NCBI GenBank assembly: GCA_023614405.1
Contig: CM042692.1
Location: 120,893,503-120,957,502, forward strand
Source of the DNA: Avena insularis
Taxonomy: Eukaryota; Streptophyta; Magnoliopsida; Poales; Poaceae
Length of the DNA: 64,000 nt
Direction of reading: 5' to 3'
Below, one piece after another: positions 11,770 through 22,831 of this stretch; the first letter of the stretch is position 1; each line of letters begins with the position of its first letter. Made by a program: the position numbers and the translations under genes. The notes under the pieces were generated by a model. That model saw only the letters and a list, made by a program, of their open reading frames with translations, searched no databases and had not been told where the DNA came from.

Positions 11770-13354
11770 TGTCGTGGTGGTGTCATGGCATTGGCCATGG
11801 GTAGGATAAAGTTGGGGTTGATGGACGATGGAGGAATCTAGGGAGGGATGGTGAAGTGAAGACCTCATACGGAAGAACTTAGAGAGACACAATATACCCA
11901 GGTTCGAGGCTCTCCTAGTGAGATAACACATCTACTCCTGCATCTAATCTCATATATCTTGCCATGCTTGTGGCTACAATGATGCTCCTTGAGCTCTACT
12001 CTTATGCCTCTCATGGAGAGAGTAGAGGAAGAAGAAACCATGCTCCTAGTGAGCAGAGGGAGAGGAGCCCTTCGAGGGGCCTCTAGTGCAACGATACCCC
12101 TGGTGCTCCTTATAAAGGGGAGCCTAGGGGACATGGTATGTCATCCTAGTACTGTTTATGAGCTGTCTAGTGGGGGCTTGCCCAGTCATCTTGTCCTTTA
12201 ATGAGTCACTGGTCTTATCCCTTCGGCATATTCCTTAGCATCTTAGGAGATGCCTAGCATATTCCCTAGCATCTCCGAAGATGCCTAGCATATTCCCTAG
12301 CATCCTAGACCAATGGTACCAGTCTGAGCCAGGGGCGTCCCAAGACTGGCACCTGACATAGGCTTGACTTGACTTGGAGGCACATCGACGTAGAGGTTGA
12401 TGGAGCATTCAAGTATGAGCAAAGTGGCATCCGGGACGAAGTAATTCGGCCTAGGAAAGTTAAATTCAGCCCTAGGGAAAGTTAACTCGGCCCAGGGGAG
12501 AAATGGGGCAAATACTGGGCGGTGAACAGTGCCCCAGCCGAATTATTCTTGTCCCAGCCGAGTTATCCTTCATTCGGTCCAGGCAGGGCAACAACCCAAT
12601 GGCCCAGTCGGCTTAGAGGAGGGCTCAGCCAAAGTAACCCCACGGTGGGCCGGCCGAGTTGAGGGAGGCACCGGCCCAGCCGGGATTGCAGAAGGGGGAG
12701 GTGGTGACAAAGTCCAGCGGTGGGCCGAGTTACCCCCACTTCGGCCCACCCGGGTGAAGGGGAGACACGGTGATGGAGCATTTGTGGAGGTGGCATCCCA
12801 GGGAGGGCTGTGGTCTGGCGGGATCCGGCCCACCTGGGGGAAGCGTTGACGTTGGGTGGCGATTCGGCTGTTGTGGCGGTGGCGACCTAGGGTAGGCCGA
12901 GGTTTGGCGGGAGCCAGCCGACCCGAGGGAAGCGTTGATGCTGGGCGGCGATTCGGCTGTTGTGGTCGTGGCGACCCAGGGTGGGCCGATGTTTGGCGAG
13001 AGCCGGCCCACCCGAGGGAGGCGTTGACGCTAGGCAACGATTTGGCTGAGGAGGCAACGAGGTGGCACGGCGATGCTTCAGCCGAGGTTGGTGGGCCGGC
13101 TGGTGGCTCGGCCCAGCTAGGTAACTAGGTAATTCGGCCTAGACATGCCGAATTTGGTCCAGTGGGCGCATCTTGATGCCAAATTAGACATAATTCGGCC
13201 TAAAGAGCTCTTTTCCTTTTTTTCCTTTTTGATAATCCTTAAATCCTTGGATATTCATGTATTTTCTTTTACCATCCTCTTATAGAAATGTTTATAAGTC
13301 TAATCCTTCACATGATTCATCAACTCTGGGGTACCTGGTGTCACATCCCCAACA
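11770..13354 (-). repeat. LTR 1 of element E (3' outer LTR)
   Basis: A 1585-bp LTR. Minus-strand ends are TGTTGGGGATGTGAC and CACCACGACA (TG...CA). 12232-12307 holds short hairpins of the form GCATCT-N4-AGATGC. About 12755-13050 holds three GC-rich sub-repeats of about 87 bp, also present in the other two LTRs. The plus-strand motif ctcggggacta (minus) beside 13355 acts as the polypurine tract. Confidence 0.9.
12755..13050. repeat. About 87-bp GC-rich sub-repeats in LTR 1
   Basis: Three degenerate units built around gcgttgacgctgggcggcg and gggtgggccgaggtttggcg. The same array occurs in LTR 2 (about 26330-26625) and LTR 3 (about 52255-52555). ORFs here are by-products of the high GC content. 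Confidence 0.75.
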
Positions 13355-13439
13355 TTAGTCCCCGAGGCTATGTAGGGTTCGTAGAATCATGCATACGCTT
13401 CAAAATAAAATATCTCTAGAGTTGTTTACCGATATAAAG

Positions 13440-14335
13440 TCTTTTTTCTTTTATCCTTGACCTTTGTCCTTCCTTTGGCTCTGGTCCTAACCCTTTTGGG
13501 TGAGCTTATGACTTCTGGACTTCTTTGGCTCTGGTCTTGACCCTTTTGGGTAAGTCTTTTGGCTTCTGGCCTGATTGGCCTCTAGCGTTAACCCTTTTGG
13601 TTACGTTTTGTGGCTTCTGGCCTGCTTTGGCTCTGGCGTTAACCCTTTTGGGTAAGTCTTTTGGCTTCTAGCCTGCTTTGGCTCTGGCGTTAACACTTTT
13701 GGGTAAGTTTGTGGCTTCTATCCTGCTTTGGCTCTGGCCTTAACCCTTTTGGGTAAGTCTTTTGGCTTCTGGCCTGCTTTGCCTCTGTCCAACCCTTTTG
13801 GATAAGTTTTGTGGCTTCTGGCCTGCTTTGGCTCTGTCCTTAACCCTTTTGGGTAAGTTTTGTGGCTTCTGGCCTGCTTTGGCTCTGGCCTTAACCCTTT
13901 TGGGTAAGTCTTTTGGCTTCTGGCCTGATTTGGTTCTAGCCCTAACCCTTTTGGGCAAGTCTTTTGGCTTCTGGCCTGATTTGGCTCTGGCCTTAACCCT
14001 TTTGGGTAAGTCTTTTGGCATCTGGCATGATTTGGCTCTGTCCTTAACCCTTTTGGGTATATCTTTTTTTTGCTTATGGCCTGATTTGGCTCTGGCCTTA
14101 ACCCTTTTGGGTAAGTCTTTCGGCTCCTGGCTTGATTTGGCTATGTCCTTAACCCTTTTGGGTAAGTCTTTTGGCTTCTGGCCAGATTTGGCTCTGGCCT
14201 TAACCCTTTTGGGTAAGTCTTTTGGCTTTTTTCCTGATTTGGCTCTAGCCTTAACCCTTCTTGGTAAGTCTTTTGGCTTCTGGCCTGATTTGGCTCTGGC
14301 ATTAACCCTTTTGGGTAAGTCTTTTAATTTGTAAT
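13440..14335. repeat. 51-bp tandem repeat array in interior 1
   Basis: About 17 units built around ttttgggtaagtcttttgg and ttctggcctgatttggctc. Since 51 is divisible by three, reading frames stay open through the array on both strands. In element orientation (minus) the 17-residue unit is KPKDLPKRVKARAKSGQ, very basic. Matching array in interior 2: 27000-27845. Confidence 0.9.
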
Positions 14336-14339
14336 ATAA

Positions 14340-14680
14340 TTTATCTCATCTGAGATATAATTGTTGGGTTATATGACTCAAACCAGACACAACTCTTAGA
14401 TCTGAGTTGCTTGACTCAAAATCCGAGTTACTTGGCATGAATCTGAGTTACTTGACTCAAATCCGAGTTACTTGACTTGAATTTGAGTTACTTGACTCAA
14501 GTCTGAGTTACTTGACTCAAATCTGAGTTATTAGACCTAAATCTAAGTTACTTGACTCAAATCAGAGTTACTTGACTCAAATCCGAGTTACTTGACTTGA
14601 ATCTGAGTTACTTGACTCAAATTCGAGTTATTTGACTCAAATATGAGTTACTTGACCTGAATCTAAGTTACTATTGTTGA
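14340..14680. repeat. About 21-bp tandem repeats in interior 1
   Basis: Units of the form gagttacttgactcaaatc, repeated about 14 times with point changes. The counterpart in interior 2 is about 27850-28170. Confidence 0.85.
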
Positions 14681-14929
14681 GATATGATATGGCCTTACGA
14701 TATGCTGGGACGCTTCCATGGATTTGGATCCGAGATATAGATCCGAGATATGATTTGGGTTATGATATAACTTTATGATAAGTGGCATACTGCCATAGAT
14801 TTGGATCTGAGGTTTAGATCCGAGATTGAATATGATAATCCTTGGTATGTTGGCAAATTGCAATCCGAGATATGGAATAACCTGGCAAACTAATTCAAAT
14901 AGTAATTTGAGGTATAAGACAACCTGGCA

Positions 14930-15500
14930 AGCTGAGTTAAATCCGAATTACCATGTAACTAGGCAAATTGAAGTAAATCCAAGTTACCATGTAACTAGGC
15001 AAGTAGAAGAAAATCCGAGTTACCATGTAACTACGCTAAGTAAAAGAAAATCCGAGTTACCATGTAACTAGATGAATAGTACTAATCCGAGTTACCCTGT
15101 AACTAGGCAAGTTGAAGTAAATCTGAGTTACCCTGTAACTAGGCAAGTTGAAGTAAATCTGAGTTACCCTGTAACCAGGCAAGTTGAAGTAAATCCGAGT
15201 TACCCTGCAATTAGGCAAACTGAAGTAAAATCCGAGTTACCCTGTAACTAGGCAAATTGAAGTAAATCTGAGTTACCCTGTAATTAGGCACACTGAAGTA
15301 AAATCCGAGTTACCCTGTAACCAGGCAAATTGAAGTAAATCTGAGTTACCTGTAACCAGGAAATCTGAAGTAAATCCGAGTTACCCTGTAACTAGGCAAG
15401 CTGAAGTAAATCCGAGTTACCCTGTAACTAGGCAAGCTGAAGCAAATCCGAGTTACCCTGTAATTAGGTAAACTGAAGTAAAATCCGAGTTACACTGAGT
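14930..15500. repeat. About 35-bp tandem repeats in interior 1
   Basis: Units combine ccgagttaccctgtaac with taggcaagttgaagtaaat, about 16 copies. They share the core atccgagttac with the preceding 21-bp array. The counterpart in interior 2 is about 28430-28970. Confidence 0.85.
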
Positions 15501-16015
15501 TGTGATGGCTTGGTATGTAGCCTAGAGACATAAAGCAGTTGACATATACGAGATCATGGCATATCTTAAGTCTACTCTGAGTTATAGTTCTATGCACGGA
15601 GACACCAAGTCCCCGAGATACTTTTTCTATCCTTAGGTTACTCAAATGATACGTTGGCTAGTCCCGGGGTTGAGTTATCTCTTTCCCATGGTGACCACCT
15701 ATGTGATTGAGGTTGATAGCCCTCGAGTGACATTCGGGGTTATCTCATATGCATATTGGTTGAGTTACTCGGTACTCACTGTATCTTCGGTGAGGAGGTT
15801 GAGTTACCTAGTTGAGTCAGCTAATACTTATGGTACTTGTTGGTGAAGAGGTTGAAGTTGAGGTTGAGTCACCTCAACCAGGGAGGCTTGCATGTCAATT
15901 CCCCTGCTCTCTATATGTTGAGGAAGAGGATGCAGAGGCTTTTGATCGATGATGGAGTAGAGCTTGATGAAGACGTTCCCGTCCGGATGGAAACCCAACC
16001 AGTGTCTCTAATCTA

Positions 16016-16032
16016 CCCCACGGTGGGCGCCA
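16016..16032 (-). other. Primer binding site of E, interior 1 (tRNA-Lys)
   Basis: The minus strand reads TGGCGCCCACCGTGGGG, a full 17-base complement to the 3' end of plant tRNA-Lys (CCCCACGGTGGGCGCCA). It lies two bases from LTR 2 and sets the element's orientation. Confidence 0.88.
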
Positions 16033-16034
16033 AA

Positions 16035-16584
16035 TGTCGTGGTGGTGTCACGGCATATGCCATGGGTAGGCTAAAGTTGGGGCCGATGGATGATGGAGGA
16101 ATCTAGGGAGGGATGATGAAGTGAAGACCTCATACGGAAGAACTCAGAGAGACACGATATACCCAGGTGCGAGGCTCTCCTAGTGAGATAAGACCTCTAC
16201 TCCTGCATCTAATATCATATATCTTGCCATGCGTGTGGCTACAATGGTGCTCCTTGAGCTGTACTCTTATGCCTCACATGGAGAGAGAAGAGGAAGAAGA
16301 AACCATGCTCCTAGTGAGTAGAGGGAGAGGATCCCTTCGTGGGGCCTCTCGTGCAACGATGCCCTTGGTGCTCCTTATAAAGGGGAGCCCAGGGGACATC
16401 GTATGTCATCCTAGTACTGTTTATGAGCTGTCTAGTGGGGGCTTGCCCAGTCATCTTGTCCTTTAGTGAGTCACTAGTCTTATTCCTTAGGCATATTCCT
16501 TAGCATCTTAGGAGATGCCCAATGTATTCCCTAGCATCTCCCAAGATGTCTAGCATATTCCCTAGCATCCTGGACCAATGGTAC
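16035..16584 (-). repeat. LTR 2 of element E, left part
   Basis: Starts tgtcgtggtgg like LTR 1 and is interrupted at the sequence ggtac by element B. The rest continues at 25897. 16580-16584 is the left target duplication of B. Confidence 0.9.
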
Positions 16585-18044
16585 TGATAGCTGTGAGATT
16601 CGACACATTTTTGATGGCTTTTATTGATGGTTTTCTCCCGGATTTGATCGTTTTCTAGCTTTACCTAATGCTAATACTTCGGTAGCAAAGAAAACTTGGG
16701 TTTTAATGTCTGTTTCAGGTTCTGAATATCAACATAATGTTTTAACTAGACAAACACAATATTCTGGAGAAAACAAGCAAGTCTCTCTTTGGAAGCACTC
16801 GAGAGGATCTTACAGAAGCTTTAACGAGCAACTATACAGCGGGAATATTTTTTCGGTCATATAGTTGCCGCCGTATAGTTGCCGCCACCTCTGTCTTGTC
16901 AAAAGGGACAACTTCCATGAATGGACCGAGGATGAAAACACAACATAGCAGTCGCCATACCATCCAGAAGGGAGAAAGAGGAGATCCGGAGAAGAAGGGA
17001 AGACGTTCTTCATCTCGCTCCATGATCTTCGACCTCCTAGCCAATACACCCCCATAGCCACTACTTGTAATTGAGAGAGAGGGATATTCACCTGCAAGAC
17101 TAGGGTTTGAGATTGTTTCTTCCCATCTTGAATTATGTTGGATATTTTGATATGCTTATTGTGGATCTCCACGGTAATATAAAGACGAAATCCCTTTATT
17201 TGATTATATTGATGATCCGTTCTTCTCTCATGTGTGAGTAATTCCCTTGGGTATGGGAGATGTAGGGGATTGGTGAGATGTGATGTGCCTTCATATGTTT
17301 TCCATTAGTTTGTGATTGATTCTAATTATTATATTATGTGTGCTTGACTATCTATGGGATGCCTAATGCTTGTTGTCCAATTAAAGGCCCAGACAACATG
17401 ATGTTTTGTTATACATAGATAAGATCGTGTACGCTAGTAGACCGGTGACCCTCGGGTGACACGGGGATATGAATGGAAAACTAGTAGACTCGAGGATAAC
17501 GAGGAACCACTGTGCTTATTGCATTAGTCCGATCCAAGGAGCTTAATCGCTAAGCGACCTAAAGGGTCTTAATCGTCTAGTGTCTGACCATGGTTTTGGT
17601 AAGAGGCTAGTAGGATTATTGAAGTTGGGATGAAATCTATCAAGAGGAGTTATGCCTAATTATGGGTTGCTCGCCTACACATATATTTATAAGATTATAA
17701 TTGTTACAGTTATCATTCGTCCACCTAGCACAGTCACTATCACCATGAACTGAATCTCCCCACGCCTTCTTTTGCCATCTGCAGAAAACAACAACCAACA
17801 AAGTCGTTCTTTACTTTTATGCTTTATATTTCTGAAGTTTACATTTTTGTTCTATTTAATAACATCTCATTTAATCAAAACCCCATTCTTATTTCAACAC
17901 TTGTAGTCAATTCACTCGAAGACCTATGACAACTTCGGGTGTGACAGAGACTTCACCCATAAACACTTACCTTTGGACTCCCTGTGGGATCGATATCTAT
18001 ACTTCGAAACTAGCTACAAATGATCTGTGCACTTGCAGACATCA
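16585..18044 (+). repeat. 5' LTR of element B
   Basis: Runs from tgatagctgtg to gacatca. About 8% diverged from the 3' LTR over its first 300 bp and last 160 bp, but nearly identical over 16888-17859. A TATA-like tataaag is at 17178-17184. Contains one copy of the ctatacagcgg hairpin motif near 16830. Confidence 0.93.
17178..17184 (+). promoter_or_regulatory. TATA-like box in B 5' LTR
   Basis: tataaag in the middle of the LTR; conserved in the 3' LTR at 25025-25031. Function inferred from motif and position only. Confidence 0.35.
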
Positions 18045-18054
18045 AGCTATTTTC

Positions 18055-18072
18055 TGGCGCCATTGCCAGGGA
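18055..18072 (+). other. Primer binding site of element B (tRNA-Asp-like)
   Basis: tggcgccattgccaggga, 10 bases after the LTR end, differs at two positions from the tRNA-Asp complement TGGCGCCGTTGCCGGGGA. Confidence 0.75.
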
Positions 18073-18123
18073 GCTAAGCGCTAAGTGTTTGTCTTTTGAC
18101 ATTTCAGGTGTTGCTACTACAAA

Positions 18124-19069
18124 ATGTTCTCCCTAGGAGATAAAGGGTCTACACGCTCTGGTAGGACCTATCTACCGGATTATATTGAGCGCGTGCCTGC
18201 TCAAAGGCGCGAAGAAATTATTGAAAAACTTTTAATTTCAAATAAATTTGAAGTTGAAAAACTGAGTGATATTATGAAAATCATGTCTATTTATAGGACA
18301 ACTCCCATGAAACCTGAGAAAACTCTCAGGGAATACAATGCTCCAAGTTCTGAATTCCTTAAACAACCAATAGAATTCCCTAATCCTAGAGTTAGAGAAT
18401 ATCGATTTGATGGTGGAATTATTAAAAATTTACAAGAAAAAGCATTCAGTGGAAGGGAAGATGAAGACCCAGGAAGACATATTAGAGAGTACGCCGATGT
18501 GATAATATCGCTTGGACCAAAAGGTTTGCCAAGAGACTTCTCTCGTCTAAAATTATTTCGATGGTCTGTTAAAGGTAAAGCTCTAGACTGGTTATATTCT
18601 CTCCCTCACCATTACATTAAATGTTGGGAAAACTGCATTGTTAAATTCATAAACAGGTTTCATCCTTTTTAAAAGGTAACTGAACTAAGAAAGAATATAG
18701 GCAACTTTAGTCAAAACATGGGAGAAAACTACCCACAAGCCTGGGAAAGATTCTTTGGAATGATCAATAGTATTCCTAATCATGGCTATTCTGAATCAAC
18801 TATTTGCCATTTTATTTTACCACGGTCTTAATACTCAATGTAGAGAGTTTCTTGACTTCTCAGCAGGAGGATCGATAAATACTTTAACTATTAAAGAATG
18901 TTTGGAATTTATGTTTACTAGGGCTAAGAATGATTCTTTATATAATCCTGATTTTGGCACTAAGCTGAAAAATGGGATACTTTGGAAAGCTCATGTTCTT
19001 ATGCCCGAGGTACGCAAAACAATGAAAAAAAAGGTATACCTTCTGAACTTGTTAAGGAAAACAAAGTAG
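18124..19069 (+). pseudogene. gag: gag of element B, broken
   Basis: Starts MFSLGDKGSTRSG at 18124. The block REYADVIISLGPKGLP to LKLFRWSVKGKALDWLYSL is typical of Retrotrans_gag capsid regions of Athila-type elements. A TAA stop at 18670-18672 interrupts the frame after FHPF. The protein then continues in the same frame (TELRKNIGNFSQNMGENY) to about 18790 and, after a one-base shift, as LFYHGLNTQCREFLDF to 19069. No zinc knuckle was recognised. The start is preferred because it is the first ATG after the primer site. Confidence 0.8.
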
Positions 19070-19740
19070 ATTTGTTACAAGTTTTAACTGAAGAAGATGA
19101 AACTACAACAGTTTTTCAAGAATTAAAACATTGACAAGTGAAATCTCATAATAACTTGCATACGCACTTTCAAAAACACAAAATATTTTGGCAGAACTCA
19201 CAGAAAATTATGATGAGATTGGCCAAGAAATAAAATTATTTCACAAGTATCTTAGTATGATTGAAACCTAGTGTGAACAAATAGCATCTGGTTATCAAAT
19301 TTTTCTTCGTGATGATAAAGATATTCCTGTTTCTACTAATGTTGTCACAAGAAGGGGTACAATTGTTACAGGACCCTTAGGACCACCGGAATATGAAGCT
19401 GAAAAAGAGCAAACGGAAAAAAGCCTTGCTCAAAGCAAGCCAAGAAGATGATACATTGGTGGATCCTCAAGATGAAACTGAAACACAAGATCAAACCAAG
19501 GAGGACCAAAACGATGCATAGGATGACCATTATGACTCTAATGCAGAGACGGTTGATCCAAGAGAACAAAAGGAGATAAGAAAGGAAGATGAAGTTTTTG
19601 TAGTAGAAAAGAAAAAAAGCGATAAACAACAACAAAAGAAAGCAACCAAAGAGCTTGATCCCCCACAAAAGGTAAAAGACAAGAGTAACTCAGGTGAGAA
19701 AAAGCTTCCTTATCCAGATCAAAAAAAGAAAGCACTAGAT
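19070..19740 (+). pseudogene. Degraded gag-protease linker of element B
   Basis: Remnants in several frames, rich in Lys, Glu and Asp and with stops, correspond to the charged linker between gag and protease in the A/C family. No single open frame. Long minus-strand ORFs here are antisense shadows of this lysine/glutamate-rich stretch. Confidence 0.55.
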
Positions 19741-20292
19741 CAGGTAATTTATAATTCTTTTACAAAGGCACTTAGTGACCTTCGTTTGGAAATTCCGTTT
19801 GCGGATGCAATTAAAGTTCCCACCTATTCTAACTTCCTCTATGATATTCTTAGTAGAAAGAAAGAAATAACTGAAACTGTTGCCATGGTAACTAGTTATC
19901 CTGCTAATGGGAAGCTATTGTCTAAGTCTGGAGATTCTGGAATACCAACTATTTCATGCTCAATAGGTAAAACTGATATTCACAATGCCTTGTGTGATCT
20001 AGGAGCAGGACTTAGTGTAATGCCATACTCCCTCTATAAAAGATTAGGATTAGGGGAGTATTCTCCTACTACTATCACTTTACAGATGGCTGACAAGTCC
20101 ACTAAACAACCTGTTGGTATGATTGAGGATGTTCTACTTAGAATAGATGAGCATGTTATTCCCACTGATTTTATTATTCTTGCAATGCCAGAAGATGAAA
20201 AATTATCCATAATACTTGGAAGACTTTTCCTTAGCACTGCAGGGGCATCATTTGATTGTGTTGAAGGAAAGATAATCTTCAATGTTTTATGA
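19741..20292 (+). pseudogene. pr: Aspartic protease of element B, truncated frame
   Basis: Retropepsin-like domain with CDLGAGLSVMPYSLY as the active-site segment, then LQMADKSTKQPVGMIED and IILGRLFLSTAGAS. The order matches the protease of elements A and C. The frame closes at 20292, and related residues (IIQYFPKKLEAGERY) follow in another frame, showing a frameshift. In autonomous Athila elements RT would follow; here it is absent. Confidence 0.8.
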
Positions 20293-20789
20293 TGCTAAAA
20301 TCATCCAGTATTTTCCAAAGAAGCTAGAAGCAGGAGAAAGATATATTCCACCAGCAAATCGAGTTCATGTGGTAAGTGCCTTTGATAAAGGGCAACCCAA
20401 GGTAAGAATTCGAGAACAGAGAAGAGGTTGAGTTATTCAACCATTCTTAATAAAATGCTTAATGAGAGTCAACCCATCTCGTCAATAAAATAAACTAGAG
20501 AATAAAAGGTTCATCGCATTCCTACCACTTTTTCACAGACATTCTTGCGGAAGCGCGCCCGTGAAGATGCAGCTATCAAAAAGTACTAGAAACATCAATT
20601 CAATGAGTTTAGAATAAGGATAGAAATAAAAGTTCGAGTTTTTCATCTACAGAAGCTAAAAAAATTCTTTTAATACGCCAATGTTGGTCGACAATTTCTG
20701 TTATCAATTTTCTGTCAAAAATAAGGTATTTCGATAAGTTTTGGGATAAGAAGTATTCTCAAAGAAATAGATTTTTTTATGATTACTGA

Positions 20790-21360
20790 TGGTTTAACAA
20801 CCAACTATACAGCGGGAAATAAAATTTCGGTCGTATAGTTCTGTTACTATAGATATCGTTGCCATCAACAAATTTTCTTTGAAGACACAGAGAATTTAAC
20901 GACCAACTATACGGCAGGAATAAAAATTCCGACCGTATAGCTCCGGTCGTATAGATATCGATGCCTTCGTAGAAAATTCTTTAAAAAGTATTGAGAGTTT
21001 AATGACCAACTATATGGCAGGAATAAAAATTCCGGTCGTATAGCTCCGGTCGTATAGTTATCAATGCCTCTCTTAGAAATTTATCCCAAAGGTACTGAGA
21101 GTTTTAGAACTATACGGCGGGAATAAAAAATTTAGCCGTATAGTTCCGGTCATATAGATATCGATGCTAGTTTTAGAAATTTATTTCGAGGGACAGAAGG
21201 TTTAACAACAAACTATACAGCGGGATTATTGCGATCCGGCCGTATAGTTGCATCTGTATAGCTGTTTTCTACATAAAGAAACCCTAGTTGGCGGCGCCGC
21301 CGCAACTATACGGGTGGAGCAACATCATCCGCCCGTATAGTTCCGGCCGTATAGTTTGGT
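20790..21360 (+). repeat. Minisatellite of palindromic units in element B
   Basis: Five to six units with a period near 103 bp. Each carries aactatacggcgggaat, a short loop, then attccggccgtatagtt, forming an imperfect hairpin of 10-15 bp. A single copy of the same motif lies in both LTRs (near 16830 and 24676). Arms stay complementary despite substitutions, for example ggaat/attcc in one unit and ggat/atcc in another. Confidence 0.85.
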
Positions 21361-21714
21361 GCGACCCCAAAATCGCACCGGGGTGGCTAGGTCTTCCTCC
21401 CCTCCTCATTATTTCTCTCATATTCTCTCTCCAAACCTCTCAAAATCCACATAGAACTCTTGATTCTTCGCGGATTTCATTTGTTTGAGTGGGGGAATCA
21501 ATAGATCGGTATGTTTCTCTCCCTATCCATGCTTTATTTTCAGATTTCCATGGTTGAAACTCTCACATTGATCTAGTGGATGAACTCAAGCTTATTTTGT
21601 TTTTTCTACTAAATTTCTCACGTTAGGATTGAATTTTTCCACGTAGGATCGTTCATATATCATGTAGAAACTATATGCCTAAGGTTTTATGGTGAAATTT
21701 TTCAGTGCATCACG

Positions 21715-22831
21715 ATGAACAAAATCGGTAACCTCTTTCGTTCGAGCAAGCGCCAACAGGGTGAGGGTTCGAGCTCGGGGTCCCGAGCCGAGCGCAACCC
21801 CAAGTTGGCCATGGTTTCATCAAGGAGGGTGTTGCCCACATGTTGGGCCGACCACAGCTTTCTCACCACGGCGGGGTTGAAGGCGGACTTCGAACTCATG
21901 TGTAACAAGGTGAGGTTGATAGTACTTGGCTTCGCGAGCCACGACACCTACGCCGAGCTTACCCATGAGTTCCTTGCCTCCTTCTACGACGACCACAAGG
22001 AGAAAGGTAATATGTGCATGGTAAGCTTCACCATGAACCGACAACCCTATGAAATAAATTTTGAACAATTTTGCGATGCATTCGGCTTCTCCCACATTGG
22101 GGAGCCAACTATTACTAAACTCTATAGCGTCACAAGCGGAGAAACTTGGGAGGTCATTTATGTTAATGGTGGCACCAACTTCTATCAGAAGAAGATGTCC
22201 ACCATTCAGAACCCAACCATCCATTACTACGCCTTGTTCCTCGCCAACACACTACTGGGAAGAGGTGACATTGGTTCCATGGCCAATGCTGAGATGGCAA
22301 TGATCACCAAGGCTTTGTTTCCCACTATGATGCAAAGCCCCAATCCTATAGCTCTACTCATCCAGCCACCAAAGCAACAAGACCAAAGGTGGTATTCGCA
22401 TTGGTGGATTGGTAACCCACCTTGCCCATGCATTACATATTACATTATCTGTTATGCAATCTGTTGACGGTCCCAAGCTTATAGACGTCAATTATTTAAC
22501 TGCTTGTGGCTTCCTTGGTGTTTACCATTCTAACCGGAGGCTCCGAGCATATCAATTCAGTTATCTTGGTGATGCACAGGGTAAGAAGGTTCCGTTGCCC
22601 TGTCCTCAAGCCTTCTCGATTGTGGAGAAGGACACTTGGATCCTCACCAAGGACCAAGTGATGCAGATCATGGCCGAACTCCAGCCCGATGAAGAGGAAG
22701 ATGAAGAAGGAGGGCAGCAGGATGAGGATGAGCAGGAGCATGAGTACGAGCATTGGCATGACCCTGCTTGGGAGGGACAGCCACAACAGCATCAAGGAGG
22801 AGCATGGGACCCGTGGCCCAACCATCCATAG
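21715..22831 (+). pseudogene. Second ORF of element B (ATHILA ORF-1-like), frameshifted
   Basis: Begins MNKIGNLFRSSKRQQGEGSS at 21715. Shared pattern with the A/C second ORF: a FDAFGFS-type segment after 'NFEQFC', then HYYALFLANTLLGRGD, then GGLVTHLAHALHI. A one-base frameshift near 22360-22385 moves the frame; the second part ends at 22831 in an acidic tail (DEEEDEEGGQQDEDE) and a Gln/His/Trp-rich end. Function unknown. The similarity to ATHILA ORF-1 is by layout and weak motifs. The conserved presence of this ORF in two diverged pol-less families suggests a retained role. Confidence 0.6.

Larger units (their letters stand above)
13355..16034 (-). other. Internal region 1 of element E
   Basis: 2680 bp with no recognisable retrotransposon gene. 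It consists largely of three successive tandem-repeat zones (51-bp, about 21-bp and about 35-bp units, listed separately) and a primer binding site at the right end. The interior is collinear with internal region 2. Confidence 0.8.

Noticed and set aside
12529..13128. Several proline- or glycine-rich ORFs in the LTRs of E (also at 26135-26653 and 52159-52671)
   Set aside because: They lie in GC-rich 87-bp sub-repeats of the LTR, are open on both strands, and resemble no protein family.
13762..14334. A 190-codon plus-strand ORF of LALALTLLGKSFGFWPD repeats, looking like a membrane protein
   Set aside because: It follows from the 51-bp repeat period. The element's orientation is minus, the repeat is open on both strands, and copy-to-copy indels break it.
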